DNA from: Chionis minor
Taxonomy: Eukaryota; Chordata; Aves; Charadriiformes; Chionididae
Assembly (NCBI GenBank): GCA_013398295.1
Contig: VZSF01003951.1
Coordinates: 310,001-374,000, forward strand
Length of the DNA: 64,000 bases
Direction: 5' to 3'
The position numbers and the translations under genes are program-made. The notes beneath the pieces are model-generated. The model saw nothing but the letters and a program-made list of their open reading frames with translations. It was not told the DNA's origin and searched no databases. Numbering within the stretch: position 1 is the stretch's first letter; each line of letters opens with the position of its first letter. Below, piece by piece: positions 48,166 to 63,100 of the stretch.

Positions 48166-51100
48166 TGCTCCTGTAAGGTTTTCCCTATTCTGTGAATCTG
48201 TCGTAACCAGGCCCACACTCAGCCACATCTGCAGCACAGCATGATGTCCAGAGAGTAGCCTTTCTCCCCTTTCCCCTCAGCCATATCTTCCCTCACTGCC
48301 TGCCCTCTCCTGCCCTCCCCTGCTGCTGTTCCCAGCGCTCACACTGCCAGTTTTTCACTGGTTTCATTGTTTTTTCACTGGACATTTTTCACTAGTGTCT
48401 TTCTAACTGCTGGGACAGCAGGAGTAAGAGAAATTCCTTTCTCAGCATTTGAAATAGTTTGAGACCTAAGACAAGCTGCCCTGGACCAGCCCCAGGTTTC
48501 ACACACCCACCATCGTGTTTCTGATCACTGCCGATAGCGAACACTGGAGGGAAATGCATGGCAAGCCCATGGTGGTCCTTCCAACCTGCATAGGCCTGGC
48601 TTAAAGGTTTTCTAAATCAGAGACATTATCTTTGAATCTATATATATGAACTTCCGTAAACAAGGTAGCAATGTGGCAGTGGATCTGATGTCGACATGTC
48701 TAACCTCTCCTCTCCCAATTCGCTCTCAACTGGGCATTGCTGACCGTGTGGCTGTTTTGGGGCTTGCTTACAAGAACCGACTCAACTACTTTTTCTCATT
48801 TCTTTATAATGAAATAATAATTAATTTTTCCTTAGCTTTAACCCCCCTAGAAATTGTCTATAATCAGAGAGCGGAGAAGCAGTTAATAAAGGCATTGGAT
48901 CTGGGGTGATAAGGGCCTTGTGGCAGACCAGTGCTGGCAGGGCTGATGCATCTCAGTGTCAGCATGGAATCAGTGACTTTGAGACTTGCAGTAAAGATTG
49001 CCTCTGCTTTACTACTCAGTCATCCAGGACATGGACCCACTGGGATAACCAGGCTCTGAAGAGCCTTGTGACTTCGGAAGACCTCTGTAAGATGCAGTCC
49101 AGCCAAAAGTCTTCTCCAGCTCAGAGGGCACACCCCCAAATGCTAAAAATAAATGCTGACCATAAGGAAGATTGCGACACCAGGGCTGACAGGAACAGTG
49201 ACCAACTTTCCAAAATGGCACAGAAATAGGGGAGGCAGTGGGAAAGGCTGATGGACGAAGATGCTCTAGGGAGGGAAAAGTTGAGAAAGCTGTTTTATGA
49301 AAGGGAAGGTGGGAAGACAGTATATGCATACTGACAGCAAGCTCTGATCCTACAGTACTGCATCAATAAACCAGAGCATTTAAAGGAGAGCTATCCAAAA
49401 TGAGTACACTGTTAAGGAGCATGAGCTTGAGTTTACATTTCCACAGCATGCAGTGATAGCCTAAAGCCAAACCCACCTGAAGTTAACCCAGTGGTTTGCA
49501 GTCTGCTTTCCTGCCTAACTCAATTTGGAAATGACACCAAGCAGTCCCCTGGTGGAATGGCAAATAGATTATTTTGCTATGGCTTCTTCTGCCTGCTACG
49601 TTTCTAATGTACTACCCTTTTATGCTGCTGCATGAGAGCATGGAAAACATTTTTGTTATTTTCTCATTTGTTTCTTTATGCAAACGCATCATCTAGACGT
49701 GATGTGGTCTAAGTAAAATACTCACATCCCTCCAGTGATTTCTAGACTAGCACATAGGTGGCATGTTTGTAATTCATAGCTCAGATGTCCTGGAGCTCGC
49801 TCTAGTTACAGCTGGACTACCTGAGCAGTGCTGTGCTGAGATAGCAGTTTGGATCTAGAGAGCAGTACAGCAGTTTCACTAGTGACTCCATTTCTCTGCA
49901 GGAAAAATTAGCTGACCAAGCTGCTGTGCTGAGGTGTTAAGCTGTTTCCCAAGCCAGAGCTATTTTGGTGGGCATTAACTCTGCGATCTTTGCACCAGGC
50001 TCTGTTGTACTATGCAGGTATGCTCCATTGCCTGCTTCTGCACCAAACAGATCCGTGATAATACAGACACCATGACAAATATTAATCCAGCAGGGGCTAT
50101 TTTTGTCTGTGTGTTGCAAGATAGCTGTACCTAGATTTGACAATATGGAGTAGATCTGGTGATGCTTAATGGGTCAAGAAGATCCACAGTGACTGGGTGA
50201 ATCAGCAAAGCAGACCTATAATGCAGAAAACAAAGAGTTCAAAAATGTTCCTACTTTTAAGATGAAAGTAAAGCCTCTTGACTCTGTGCAACAACAACAG
50301 CTCAGGCAAAGTAGCACTAGAAAGGTGATGAAACCACTGCACTAGCTTTAAGCTATCTGGCATGGATGCTGCTGAGGAAATTGGTGCAGCAGCAAGAACT
50401 CTGCATGGGCTGCAAAATGCTGCTGAGGAGCTGTATAAAACCACCACAGTTTCATGCTTCAGCCAGTTGAAACCCTTGTAATTCAGAAAGTGGAATGCAT
50501 GAAGCGTGTTCCTACTCTTTAGGTGGGTTTGTGGACTTTCCTATACTGCCTCCAACCTTGGATGATGTCTTTTATCTTTTTCCAATATGTTTCCAAACAT
50601 TTTCGGATTTGGGGTGAGTTCCTTCCCATCAAATAAAAGTGTAGTGACAAGCATGTTTCTTGGTTGTTTTTCCTGGACCCTTTAGAAATAGTTCATGGAG
50701 TCCCTGGGGACTGTAGACCACAGGCTGAAAATCACTTGCTAATTCTCCTTCCTGGTGTCTTTCAGATTCCTGGGACACAGCATTTCTTTCAGCAGAAAGA
50801 CGAGGGTGATGCATTCACAAATGCAGTCATAGCTTATTTGAGACATAAGGCATGTTTTTTAAGTCAGAAAGCAGGGTAGGCATAGCAAAAAGAACCTGGT
50901 AGAGAACAAAAGAGCTAAGTGACATTTAGTGTACGATATGAACTTCTTTGGGAGGTGAGAGGTAAGTGAGTTTATAGGGTAGAAAACGCTGGTTAGACTT
51001 TGCTGTGGCTAGTTTTATTTTATTTTTTTTATTTTGACTTGGGGCTAGGAACAGTCTGTAGCTGTTTCTTCTTCAATTGTATTTTTAACTTTTGGCAAAG

Positions 51101-54100
51101 TCACGCAGTCTTGAAGATGCTTATTTTTATAGATTTCGGAGAGCAAAATAAATAAAAACAAGCTATTTGTATCTATGTGCTTGTGTCATTCAAAGTTATA
51201 ACTATGACTTTCACTGGTCAAAACAGGATCCAACAGCTGTTTTTTTATAGCTGTGGAGAGCTCAGATAATACTTCATAGTGCTAAAGGTACAATATATTT
51301 TCCCCAAAGCCCCCTGTCTTTGCTTCCGGTAACAGAAAGTTCTTATTTATGGGACAACTGCCAAAAGATGAAACTCGTGTTATAAGACTGCTTTTTTCCA
51401 AGTAAGTCTGTGCCAGCAGAAATCACTGCTTCCATGTAGGGGGAATTTATCCTGAGATAGACACACATCATTGTGGATGAGTATCCTGGCCCTCTTTGTG
51501 CGACTCCTGGCCCCAGACACTACGGTATTGCTCTCTTTCCACATGGTGGGATGGGTTGTGGGATGCAGCAGGGCTCCCTGTGCTCTGCATTCAGGTATCA
51601 GATATTCTTAATCCCATGGTTCCTCTTCTGTCAACTTCTGAAAACTCTCTAAATGTTGCTATGGATGAGGAATTTACCTGTGTTTTGGTGCCAGTAATGG
51701 GATGTAGCATGCTGCCACACGCTAGCCCTGGCTTTGCGAGCCAGACGCTATGCTGATGGGCAGTTTGGGCAGTGCATTTTGGAAGGCAAAAGCTACTCCA
51801 GCTCTTCTTTCCCTCCTTTCAGCTGGACTTACAGGTCAACAAGAAAGTGGATAAAGGCTGGAAGATAACAAAGGGCAGCGGGATGGGACAGTGATGCTGT
51901 CAGGAGGGTCTTCTCTTGGCACAGTCTCACTCAGAATTATTTCGTATCAAGGCCTGAGAAACAAGCATGGGCTGGTAGGGCAGAGGTTTTAGGGCTCTGT
52001 TTTTACAGCCTCTTAAAGAATGCCATTGTCATAAAAAGAGCTTTCTGGTATTTCTGGATCTAAAAAGTCCACTAAACATTTAAGTGAGAAAACATTCCAA
52101 AGTCATCCTTATTTGCTGTATTTATAGCTCTATTTCTCACAATACACCACAGACATGACTGTCTAATCACACAAGGCTGTATTCTCAATGAGGACGTCGC
52201 TGTATCAAGGAAATTTCCCTTGAATTTGGCATGGCCAGGAGCTGAGCACCCAGCACTGTGTGCAGGGGGGGAGCGGGGCACAGTGACCCTTGGATGAACA
52301 GCAGGCAGAACTAGTACAAGCATGTGGGGAGACCCAAGGGAGCAGGACCTGTTTGCTCAGCCACTGTCATCATCCTCCAAAAGGAGCTTAAAGGAGGCAG
52401 TTACATACAGGGGGTGGGGGGTGAGAGTTGGAGAGGGTGTCCACCCACATGCCTGCAGTCTCACTGCCTCCAGTGCTGGAACAAAAACAATGCCAGACCA
52501 GTCCCAGTCTGTGCTTACTGGTACTGACAGCAAGTCCAAGGGGTGGCCTTGCTTCTGCAGCTGGACTTTGCTCTGAGGGAATAGGGGTGTTCTGGCTGAC
52601 TTCTTGTTAATTAAACCTTTTTCTCCTACAAATAAATTATTAGTATCTCTCTGTTTTGATCTCCACAGGGATCTGCAGTTCTCCCTCTGATTCAGCTATG
52701 TCAGGTGTGGACCCTGCCTGCTGGACACGCTTACCCCATCTGAACATTAAGCACCCGGTTTCTGTCCTACATGTGTCTTGCCAGCAGTTCTAAGGCAGTA
52801 ATCCTCCACCATAACCTTGCTTTGGGTAACCCATAAAATGTAATATCCTAGGTTAAGATATTAGTGAGCATGAGGCAGTGTCTTGTGGTTTGCCATAGCT
52901 GGTTAAAATGTTAAACCAACAAACTAACCTGTCTCGTCTAAAATGTTCCTCCCTGATAGTTACCTCATGAAGGCGAAGAACTTTCCATCTCTTTTCATAG
53001 TAAAGCACTCAGTCCTGTTGTTTCAATGAGCTTAACTAGATTTCACTGCCGGGATCAGCTGCCAGCCCTTAGAGGAGCTCAAGATTGATACTGTGAATGG
53101 TGGTGCCTCAAAAACCAAATGTGCAAAAAGACTGCTTGCTGGAAGAAAACAGTTCCTTGAAATAGGGCACACAAGAGCACTTGAGCTTCTCCAAAGGACC
53201 AGGAAAGCTGGTCTTGTGACAAGTTGCAGTAAGTGTATGGTGAGTTATGAGAGCAAGGTCAATATTCAGCAGCAGAGATTCTGACCCTGAGCACAGAGGA
53301 AGGCAGCGAAGTGTAATTTTTTATCTTGCAACTACTGGGAGAATGCAGTAATTGTAAAGATTATTTTATTTGCCCACAAGAACTTTACTAACCCATCTGC
53401 CAGTAACTTTTACTAATCCCCAGCATGTCGTATCTGAATTCTTGAAATGCTGCTTTTAAGTAACACTGACTTAAAACTCAACATCCCACTGTCACTTGTT
53501 ATGCTTTGTAACTATATTTAAAGGCAGAACATATCTTACCTCTCTAGGTGAAGAAGAATGTAGAGATTTTAATATTTCTCAAGCAACAATGTTCTAACCT
53601 GGGACCCAACATTTGCTGTTGATTACAACTGGCCAAACAATGAATGACCACAGCATCCTCTGCTTTGAAGCACCAGGAGAAGTAAGAAAGCTTTGCTTTT
53701 GTCAGTATAGTACTACTGCCTCTTCCAAGGCAAGTATTGAGGAAACTTGCAGGTGATAGCAAGCAAAATGAGGTCTTTTATTCTGTATTCTGAGATAAGC
53801 AAAAGGTCACACTGCTGTTTATTTCTTTATTAGGTATGAATGGGTTTATTGTATGAGCTCCTTGCTTAAGGGTACTGTGAGTAGTAAAGGTTTCTGTAGT
53901 TTCAGAAAGTGTCTCTGTTGCATCATGAAGGAAGAATTTACTAAGTGCTATGAAACACAAAGACATCAACTCTGGCTCAGGATGTCCTTGAGTGCAATTC
54001 ACTGGAAGCTGCTAGGCTATGTCAGTGACGTAGTGTTACATATTGCCACCTTCTTGTATCTTCTCCTTTCCAACCATTACTGGCCACAGCTGGAGACAGA

Positions 54101-57100
54101 GTATTGGGTTTGAGGGACCTTTTTGTCTGATTTGGTAGAGATTCTTCTGCCTTCTGATGCTTTTCTGAATGTTTCTGATTTAAATTGGATGTGCAGAAGG
54201 CAGCAATGAGGCCCTATTTTGTCTGTCCTGTAACAACAGGGTAGAAATTTTGCAGTGCCTGCGTCAGACTCCAGTGACATTGGCCTAACGTATGTACCAA
54301 TCTCCATTTTTCCAAAAACTTATGTATGAGTATAAAGGCTATTATATTTAAATGCAGCTCTTGCTTATGGGCTCCCACCTGTGCACCAATGGGTAAGCAT
54401 GGGTGACAGATTGTCAAAAATAGTTGGGATCATCCTAGCGACATCCTGTATATCTCTGACTTGAAAACTTCTCCAGTAGCACTGAACAAGAGCTCTGAAC
54501 TGCCTGAGCCACCGATGTTAGTCACAGCATATCTATCCTCCATCCTGTCACATAGTCTTGGTTTGAAGACTTACAGGGCACAGATCACGTGGAAAGTTGT
54601 TTCTGAGGTTCATTATTTCCTCTGTCATAAAGGAGCAATGTGGTTCTTATCTGAATTTGTCAGATGCTGGTTTCTAGCCACTGGATCTGATTTTACTTTT
54701 GCTGCTTAGAAGAAAGACTCATCTCCTATCAGAAATGCATTCTCATGAAGACATCACTGGGTCTGATCAAATGGCCTTTTGACCATCTCTGTAGTAAAAC
54801 AAACAGTGGTTATGGACCTGTGATGGAAAGTAATGAAGCCTTTTTGGGTTCCTGAGTACCGCTTAGCAGCTGAGCTGCAGCAACGAGTTGTGCTTGCACT
54901 CTGAGCTTGCTGCAAGCAGGAAGGATACATGCAAACATAAGCCACTGTGAACTGTATTTTATTTGACAATTGGAGCAGCCAAAGAGGTCACCTTCTCTAA
55001 CCCAGTCAATGAGCAATGACTTTTAAAGCTGTGACAACCCTCTTGCTTTGGATGTGTGTCCAAGCCCTGGGCTAATTTACCCCCTCTGTGTACATTCAGT
55101 GCCTCATCAGAAAGCCTGAGGGACTGAAGGGGCTGTGGAAACTGATTTCTCTTCTCATTTTTAAGTAGTGTCAAAAGTGAAGACACACGAAGGGCAGTGA
55201 ATGGTTTATGAACTGTTGTGTAGCTCCCGGCCACAATTCCAGCTTGAAAGCAAGCCAGATGATTTGTACTATTGGGACCACTTGGGACCTTTATTTGGGG
55301 CTCAGAGGGAAATTGCAGGCGGCCCCCACAGTATGACTTTTTTCAGTCCTTCAAAAGAGGTGATTTAAAATTTGCTCTGTAATTAAATTATTATAACTAG
55401 CAGCAATTTTCTCCTGCTTGCAATTTAGTTCATATTAAATTTATCTCTATAATTTTTGTCTACATGAACTTGGGAATCTTGTTTTTAATTGACTAATTTA
55501 GATAGATCAAGAGATAATATTGTTCTGGGAATAGGCACCCAAAGGCTCCAAACTTCGCATGTTGAATCATCGTATCAGACCAGGGCCAAGGTAGTGAGGG
55601 TAAGGGAATAATCCTTCCTGCAGAGTTTATCAAGAGCATGTTGCGATCAGGGTAGCTAATTATTCAGGTTAAGCACTGCTTGATGTTCTCGTGAATGTAG
55701 TTTTTATACACATAGAAAAAGACATACGTGTCAATGAAAGGCTATAAAATCATAGCACTTTTTCAGTCAGGTAGTTCACCGGTTTGCAGCAGGTTGGTTT
55801 TTTTTGGATCCCTGACCTGATCCAAAGCCTGTGGAAGTCAGTGGAAAACCTCTGAAGAGACTCCTGGCTTTAAGTCAAGGAATTAAGTTGTGTGCCTTAG
55901 TGCCATCGGATATTATTGCACTAAAGAGCTTATTAAGATTAAAAATGGGATTAGGTATTACCCTGAATGAATGCCAAGAGGTTACATGGCTGGGATAAAG
56001 CCACAAAGCTTTATTCCGCCTTTCAGAGAAATGGTCCCAGACTGGAGCCAAGAAAAAAAATTGTGTATCATAGGACTACACACAATAGGGTGCATCTTGT
56101 ATCTTCCAAAGTGGAGAAATCTGTCACTTCAATTTAGGATGTAGAACTCAAATCTCACTGTTATTTTCTGAGAAGCAGTTCTTGCTGATCAGTGGAAGGA
56201 AAATGTCATATGTACTTCCATGTGCTTTCTTTTGAGCCTTAGATTTTTGCTGGGTTTTTTATATTTGTTTTTCCAGTTGAGCTTTTGTTTGCAGTTGCTC
56301 CCTTAGCCCCTAGAGAATCAGCAAAGGAGCCATGGTGCTGCGGAGAGGAGAGGAGAGGAGAGGGAATGCAAAAGGCTTTCCTCAAGTGCATTGTCTGGCA
56401 GAAAAGAGAGGCAAAGCACACAGGAGGGAGGAGGCCAGAATGGGAGGAGGGGCAGGGAGGATGACAAAGAGGGGGACCAGACGGCGTAGTGCCAGGGACC
56501 ATGATGGGGTCACGCAGATTATGTGTGGGGTTCAGCCCCCTCCACGCCTCAGCTGGGGACTGCCACTTACTGCATACATGCCCATGCCACACTTCCGTGG
56601 TGCACAGCAAGGAGGAGGCCATTGCTGCTGATGTTGCTCCCCGATGGAGAAATGGGCCTGCAGCAGTCAGAGGTCGCTGGGGCTGTCTGGCGCTTGCTGA
56701 GGGTGAAGGGCAGGTACAGCCACCTTTCCCAGGGGGCTCACTGGGTGCTAACGGGGGCGTGGGTCTGAGCCAATGGTCCCTACTTGTCTTTTTTTCTTTT
56801 TTTTTTTCAGTTTCCACAGAGAAATAATAACTTCTGACAGGTAAGGGGGGCAGGGGTGAAAGCTTAGCTCAGACATTTTTCTTCCTTAATGTGTTTCTTT
56901 TTCTCCACCGTTTTTTGGATTCTTGTTATTGGAAGCTTGCAGATGGCTGCTAAACAGAGCTACCTGTGTGTATAACTTTGATATTGTAATGACTGAGCAT
57001 AAATTTAATAGGAAAAACAAACTTACTTTCTATACCTCACTACTGTATAGCTTGAGAGAAAGCATGGACGGCGATGGCCCAGCGTGATTGCTTTGCCTCC

Positions 57101-60100
57101 TACAGGAACTATGTCTGATCTGTACCAGATGTTGTCTGCAGGGGATTCTTGGATGCTTTCTACAGTCCAGTCACAAACGTCCCAAGTAACAGAGCCTTCC
57201 CAGTTCCCATGGGACATGAGTCCAGCTTTCCCAAGGAAGGAATTTGTTAGGACTTTTTGATAACAGCTGCTTAAAATTTTGATGTCTTATTATGCTCAGG
57301 TAGATTTTCCTTGTTTCATCCTAAAGAATGTTTGTCCTCCTTTGTTATCTACACCCTACAGCTTTCTCCAAGTGGGAATCACAACTCCATCTGGCTGTTT
57401 CAGGGGGCTGTGCATGCTGAAGCAAATTCTCTGCTGCCTGGGGAGTCTTTACTCCTCCTTTCTTCATTTTTTTATCTGTATGTTTCTTTCCTTTCCCTCC
57501 CCCTTCTCCATTAGCTTGAAATTTTTAACAGTTTATCAGCCTCTGTCCTCAAAACGTCTATAACTGAATGCGGATTTCTGGATGGGGATGCAACGGTGTT
57601 AAGTTCCTCTCAGGTTTCTCATAATACAACTCCTTGTGGTACTACTTCTGTATAGGCGGCTTTAGCCCAAAATTGCTTCATTTCCTGACTGTATTTCATT
57701 CTAATTTTGTTGCTGACTTGCTTTCCCTTTGCTCTTGTCTGGGCCTGATGCTTACCAGATCTTCTCCTAGCTTAAGATTTGTGTTTGAAAGGACTGTTCC
57801 CTGATGCCTCCATCTGCGTGTTCCTCATCCCAACTGTCTATATGTGACCTGGCCATGTACTGACATTTTCCAGACTGTTTGTGCTGCATCTCCAATGTCC
57901 CCCACCCCCCCGCCATGTTAGTGAAGTTCAGTATCCGCAGGCTGGAGTAACACACTGGCTTGGAGATCAGGATTATTACTAATTCATTAGTTCCCAGTGA
58001 TGTACTTACAAAGTGCCTAGCATGGAAAGACCTTGATCCCAGTGAGAGTTTCTGGTAACACTGCAGTTGCTAAAGCCAGATCTAATACTACTTGTTTCCC
58101 ATGTGGTTGGCCTGCTGTTATTTTTCTTTTTTTACTTTCAGACCTGCAGCCAGCTCCCTTGGTGCCGACAGATGTCAGCTTGCTATGCCTGTGCCAGCAG
58201 CTGCCTGGATGATAAGGTGGCTGACTGGTGCACAGGTTTGAGCTGACTTGTATCCAGCTGGCTTGTGAGACAAGAAAATGAGCTTGCCTTCCGCCTGTGC
58301 CTAGAGAAACCGATGTGGGGTTTTGATGAAGCAATGTGAGTTTGTGCCTCAGGCCACGCGTGGGGCAGAAACCTCTGTATGGCTGAGGAACTGGCCCTCT
58401 CTCCCATCTGTCTGTAACCTGCTGTGCCTCTCTTCACCCTCTGTAAGCCTGCACAGGTGACACTTCCAAGGGATGTGTTCTATCAGCCTACATTGGAGGG
58501 TGTTTTAACAGTCCTGAAATTTCCATCTTTTTCTTCTTCTGGTGCCCTAACCAGAGGTGAGGAGAAACAAAATACAGGTTATTGAGTTCTCCTGATAACA
58601 CAATTGCTTTTCTTCAGTACTCTAACAGGCTTGGAGCTCCTGCAAGTGCTCCTTGGCCATGCCTTGGATGGCATGGTCTTCAGGGGAGAGCCCAATCTAC
58701 TGCTTTGGCAGGCAGCTTATAGAGTATGGGCTTCACCACATTGCTGTTCCATGCTCTCCATGTTCTTGAAGGAATCTTCCCTTCCTACACACTTTTCCTG
58801 TGCTCACTACTGTCCTGACCAAGCTCTCAGGGTACCAAAACCCTTCTCCACTCCCCAGCTCCCCCCTGACTAAAGTCATACTCTTCACAGGGTAATGTAG
58901 TTCATCCAGGTATTCCTGATCTGCCTACCCATGGGAACAGTCTGGCATATGTTGCATACGTGCTGATGATTGCTATGCTCAGCCACTTCATTTACAGCCT
59001 CAGGAATGTGAGAGGCCCTCAGAAAAATGCCAGAGGCAAGAAAGTGTTTGAAAATGCCAGAAGGCATTGAGTCTTCATCGTGAAAGTATCTGTTTCGCCC
59101 AGTGGGAGCAGCATGGGCCAAAAATCTCACCACAGTTATGCTAAATTTCAAGGAGGGGAACCACATAAAAAACAAGAGCACTTGTTAAAGATAAGGTGAA
59201 AGTTGCAACTGGTAGGATTAAATCCTTATGTATTCCCATCAGAGAGGCTTCAGCTGTCCCACTCCCTACAGGTGGATTATAGTCGGTGTGGGGAAGCCTG
59301 GGAGCCATAAGCACTCCTGGCCTTGGGCAGTCAGGACAACCTCTGGAGGTGCAGGTGCTCAACGTCACAGTACGAAACTGAGGCCACCTTTAACAGCCCT
59401 GGCAGCACTATGGGGACTGGGAGTAAGACTTCCAAGTTTAAGCAGTCCAGTATTGGAAAATTCCAGCACTGAACACATTCAGAAGCATGTGATGCTGCCT
59501 GTAATTTTAATTGCATGATCTTCTGTTGTTTTTTTTCAAATCTCTCCAGATTTGCATCACAGTGGTGTGGTGATGCTGAAACAGACTGTTGGCTGGAATA
59601 ACGTGCCCACCCTGAGTGATGCTCTACAAGTCATTCCTATGAGAGTGGTGGCACAAAAAGCAAACACTTTCTAAGGCTGAGACCTGGCAGCATGCACCAG
59701 GTAGCAGTTGAACCTGACCAACTTGAAACCCCAATGAACGTTTAGAAAGTTCAGCAACAAGAAGCAAAAGGAGGTGAGTATTTGCAGCTCTATCTTGCAG
59801 TTATAGCAATAAGAAGGAACTAAGTGGCATTCATGCCTCAGTCATTTATTGCTATAGGGTGGAAACATGCTGACACTCAGTTGCATAAAAGGTCCCAAAA
59901 GACATAATTGGCCAAAAGATTTCAGCCCTAAGGAAGTCATGTGCACCACGTCTGGGACAATACACCAGTCATCACTCAGCGAAAAACTGGTTCTCAGATG
60001 ATGTCCCAGTTAGTCCTTATTGCCTATTGTTTGGAGATAAATAGCTGGTTTTCTCTCATGAGAAGTGGTGAGTTGCTTTCAGAGCTTTCTTAAGGAAAGA

Positions 60101-63100
60101 GTTTTGGAATGAAAAGCTAAGTCATCTGCCTTTCTCGGGATATTATTTTGTAAGCAAGTCAGACTACATTCTGAGAATTTTAAAAATATTTTTTATTCAT
60201 TTTTATTGCTTTTGACTTGTTTTTATAGTAAAAGAACAAAGAATAACATATCACTATGTATATAGACTCAAGTCCTTCAACAAGTTACTTTAACACATTT
60301 GCTTTCTTGCACCATAGCCATCTCTTAGTGTTTGAAAAATTGAAGTTTCAGGGGTTATAGCTCATCAGAAAAAACTCAAGACCTCAGACAAGACAGCTGT
60401 GAGGATGTTTTAAGACTCCTAAGTCTCAAAATTCTTTACAAGTAAAGGAACAAATGTAATCCCTATTAATGAATAGAAATTATTTTAAAAATAGCTAACA
60501 AACTGTGTTCACTCAAAACATCTTTTGACACAGCTCATCAGCCACGCATGAGAGCTGGGGTATGCTTGCATTCCTGTTGGACTCCTCTAGGAAGGAGAAT
60601 GGAGTAGTTCTCTGATGGGAGCTGGGGTTATGGCAATCAGATGTGAACTACACCAGGACCCTCCTGTATGCTGAAATGCTTCAGTCCCTAGACTAAGGAG
60701 AACTTTCCTTTTACCCCAGTATTTTCTGGCAGAGGATCTCGCTATCTTTAGACTGCTTTCCCAAGGCCTGGGATGAAAAGGGAGCAAAAGAACTAATTCA
60801 AAGTTTCTCCTCTTGTTGTTCTCCAACTTAAAAAAAGGGAAAACTCAATGATCTTAGAAGCAGCCAGCTTGCCTGATCCTAAATTGGATACGAGTCTTTT
60901 CCCAGATAGAAGAGGACAGACTGAGAAGCTGGGATAAGGATCACATGCTACAGGATGGTATAATGGGAGGGAAAGCATAAGAGCACTGACATAGCAACAT
61001 TCACACTTAACCACAGAAGGAGAGGGCTAGCATATGAGCTTGGAAAAAAAAATTAAATCGGTCCCCTACAGTGAAAGCTAAATAAAATGTCATTTACATA
61101 AAGAACACTTAGGGAAAGAAGAAAAGCCTTAAAAGGTGAGAAAGGCGGGAGAAACTGGGATTAAGTGGAAAGGACAGTGCCTCTGCCCAAGGAAATAGCT
61201 GCGTGCTGCAATTAGCTAAATGGTACATGGCTCCTGCACTGTGATTTTGTTGCGGTTCTGAACTGCTCATTAGTTTATTGCCATTTCTAATGGCAGGAGT
61301 GCTGAATAATAAAAGCTGTACTCTGGATTGCCAACAGGAATTTGCTTTAGGCTTTGGTGCTGAAGCTATATTTTAAAATGAAAACTGGTAGCTTTTACTT
61401 CTGGAATAACAGTAGCAGATAACTATAGCACAGGCATGGATTTATAGCAAAGCTTTATGCGTGGGGATCGATCTTTTAGGCAGGATTTTCTCTCCTCTCC
61501 ACAACCACTCCTTGCTCCCATGGACATACTCAGTATAGGAAAGATAAGCTGGGGACAGGCAATTCTTACGCAATGAGGCTTGCCAAACTGAAGACAATGA
61601 TTAAAAAATGCCATTTCCTCTTATGAATATTATGTAGCTACAACAAAGCTTGCTGCTGAACAAAACAAAAGCCCTTCCTTAATGCCAGGCAGCAGGGAAT
61701 CTCGGTGCCTTTCCCGAGCATTTAAGTGGCTATGAGTGCCTCCCCACTCACCAGCACTCAGGCTGCCAGGGAGCAGGAGGCACAAATCGATAGGGTTAAG
61801 TGGATTTGCTCTGTGCTTGCCTGCACATGCCCATCCTAACCTCCCCCTGCCTCCCCACCTGCTCTGCTATCTCTCCCTGGAGAACCACCATTTGCCGGCT
61901 TGGCCAGACAATCTCCAGAACCTGAAGTTGCAAGGGGGTGAAGAGAAAAGCCTTCCTGCTGATGGCTAGGGGTGTGGAGGGAGACTTGCCCCATGCTAAA
62001 TATAAGGAAGAGGGAGCAACTAATGCAATACTATCTTCTGCTAGATGGGGTGAGACTACGGGCACTGTCTGGTGACAGATTGTTGTAATGATTCTCTGTC
62101 TTCTTAACCCACAGCAAACGTGTCCTGGGGAGTGAACGCCTCATGTAAATATGTATGGGCCTGGGAACAGTGCAAGTGTCACACAGGGGCCACCCATTGA
62201 AGGAGAGGAAACACAATGTCGTTTGGAGTGCTGCTGCTTTGGAATTGCAACCACTCAGGAACACAAAAGGAATGAATAGTAGGATTAATTCATTTAGCTA
62301 TTGATGTCAGACACACACATTTTCATTTAATGTTATTAGAGTAGCCAGAGTCTCACAGCTCATAGCTGGTGGGCAGTACAGCAGAGACAACATTCGCAAG
62401 CCTTTTTTCCCCTCTTGCTGTTGAGGTAAGCCTTAGCAGCAGATTCCTTATGGTGAAACCCTGGGGAAGGGGCTGCTTCTGCATAAAAATAGCTCAACGT
62501 CTGGACTGGTGACTCTGATCCTGTTCTCTGGAGATATACTCTCAGCAACTAATTGGTGGCCCAGATAACATGGGGATATACCCACGGAAATCCTATATAG
62601 AAAGCTGTCGGGGGGGGAAGGGAGAAAAAAGAATGGGCTTGATATAATTAAGTGTGGATGTCCATGCACACCCATGCACACAATATCTCAGCTAATCAGG
62701 TGAAAAGTTAACCAGGGGAAGAGTTCAAATACAGCCTCCCTGTATCTCCATAACCATGAAGATCTATGATAGTGGGAGAAGACAGAATATGGTGCAGGGA
62801 GGCATTAAGACATTTTTCAGTAGTTTCAGCACATGGAGCATGAGGTCTGTTCGGGGTCCTGAATAACTTCTTTGCCAAATTAATCTGCAAAGGACTTTCT
62901 CTTAACTAGCTCTTACAAAACCACCCTGCCCATAAGCAGGTGTGTGTAAGGGCCAAAAATAAGTGTCAAAGGTGATGAAGATCATGCTGGGATCTGTGGA
63001 GTCACCAGGTGACACCAGTAGAAATGCTGGCACCTTAGATGATCCCAAACTGGGCCAGCTCGTGCAGTTCCAGATGGCTGAAAGCTTCCCATGGGCAAAT

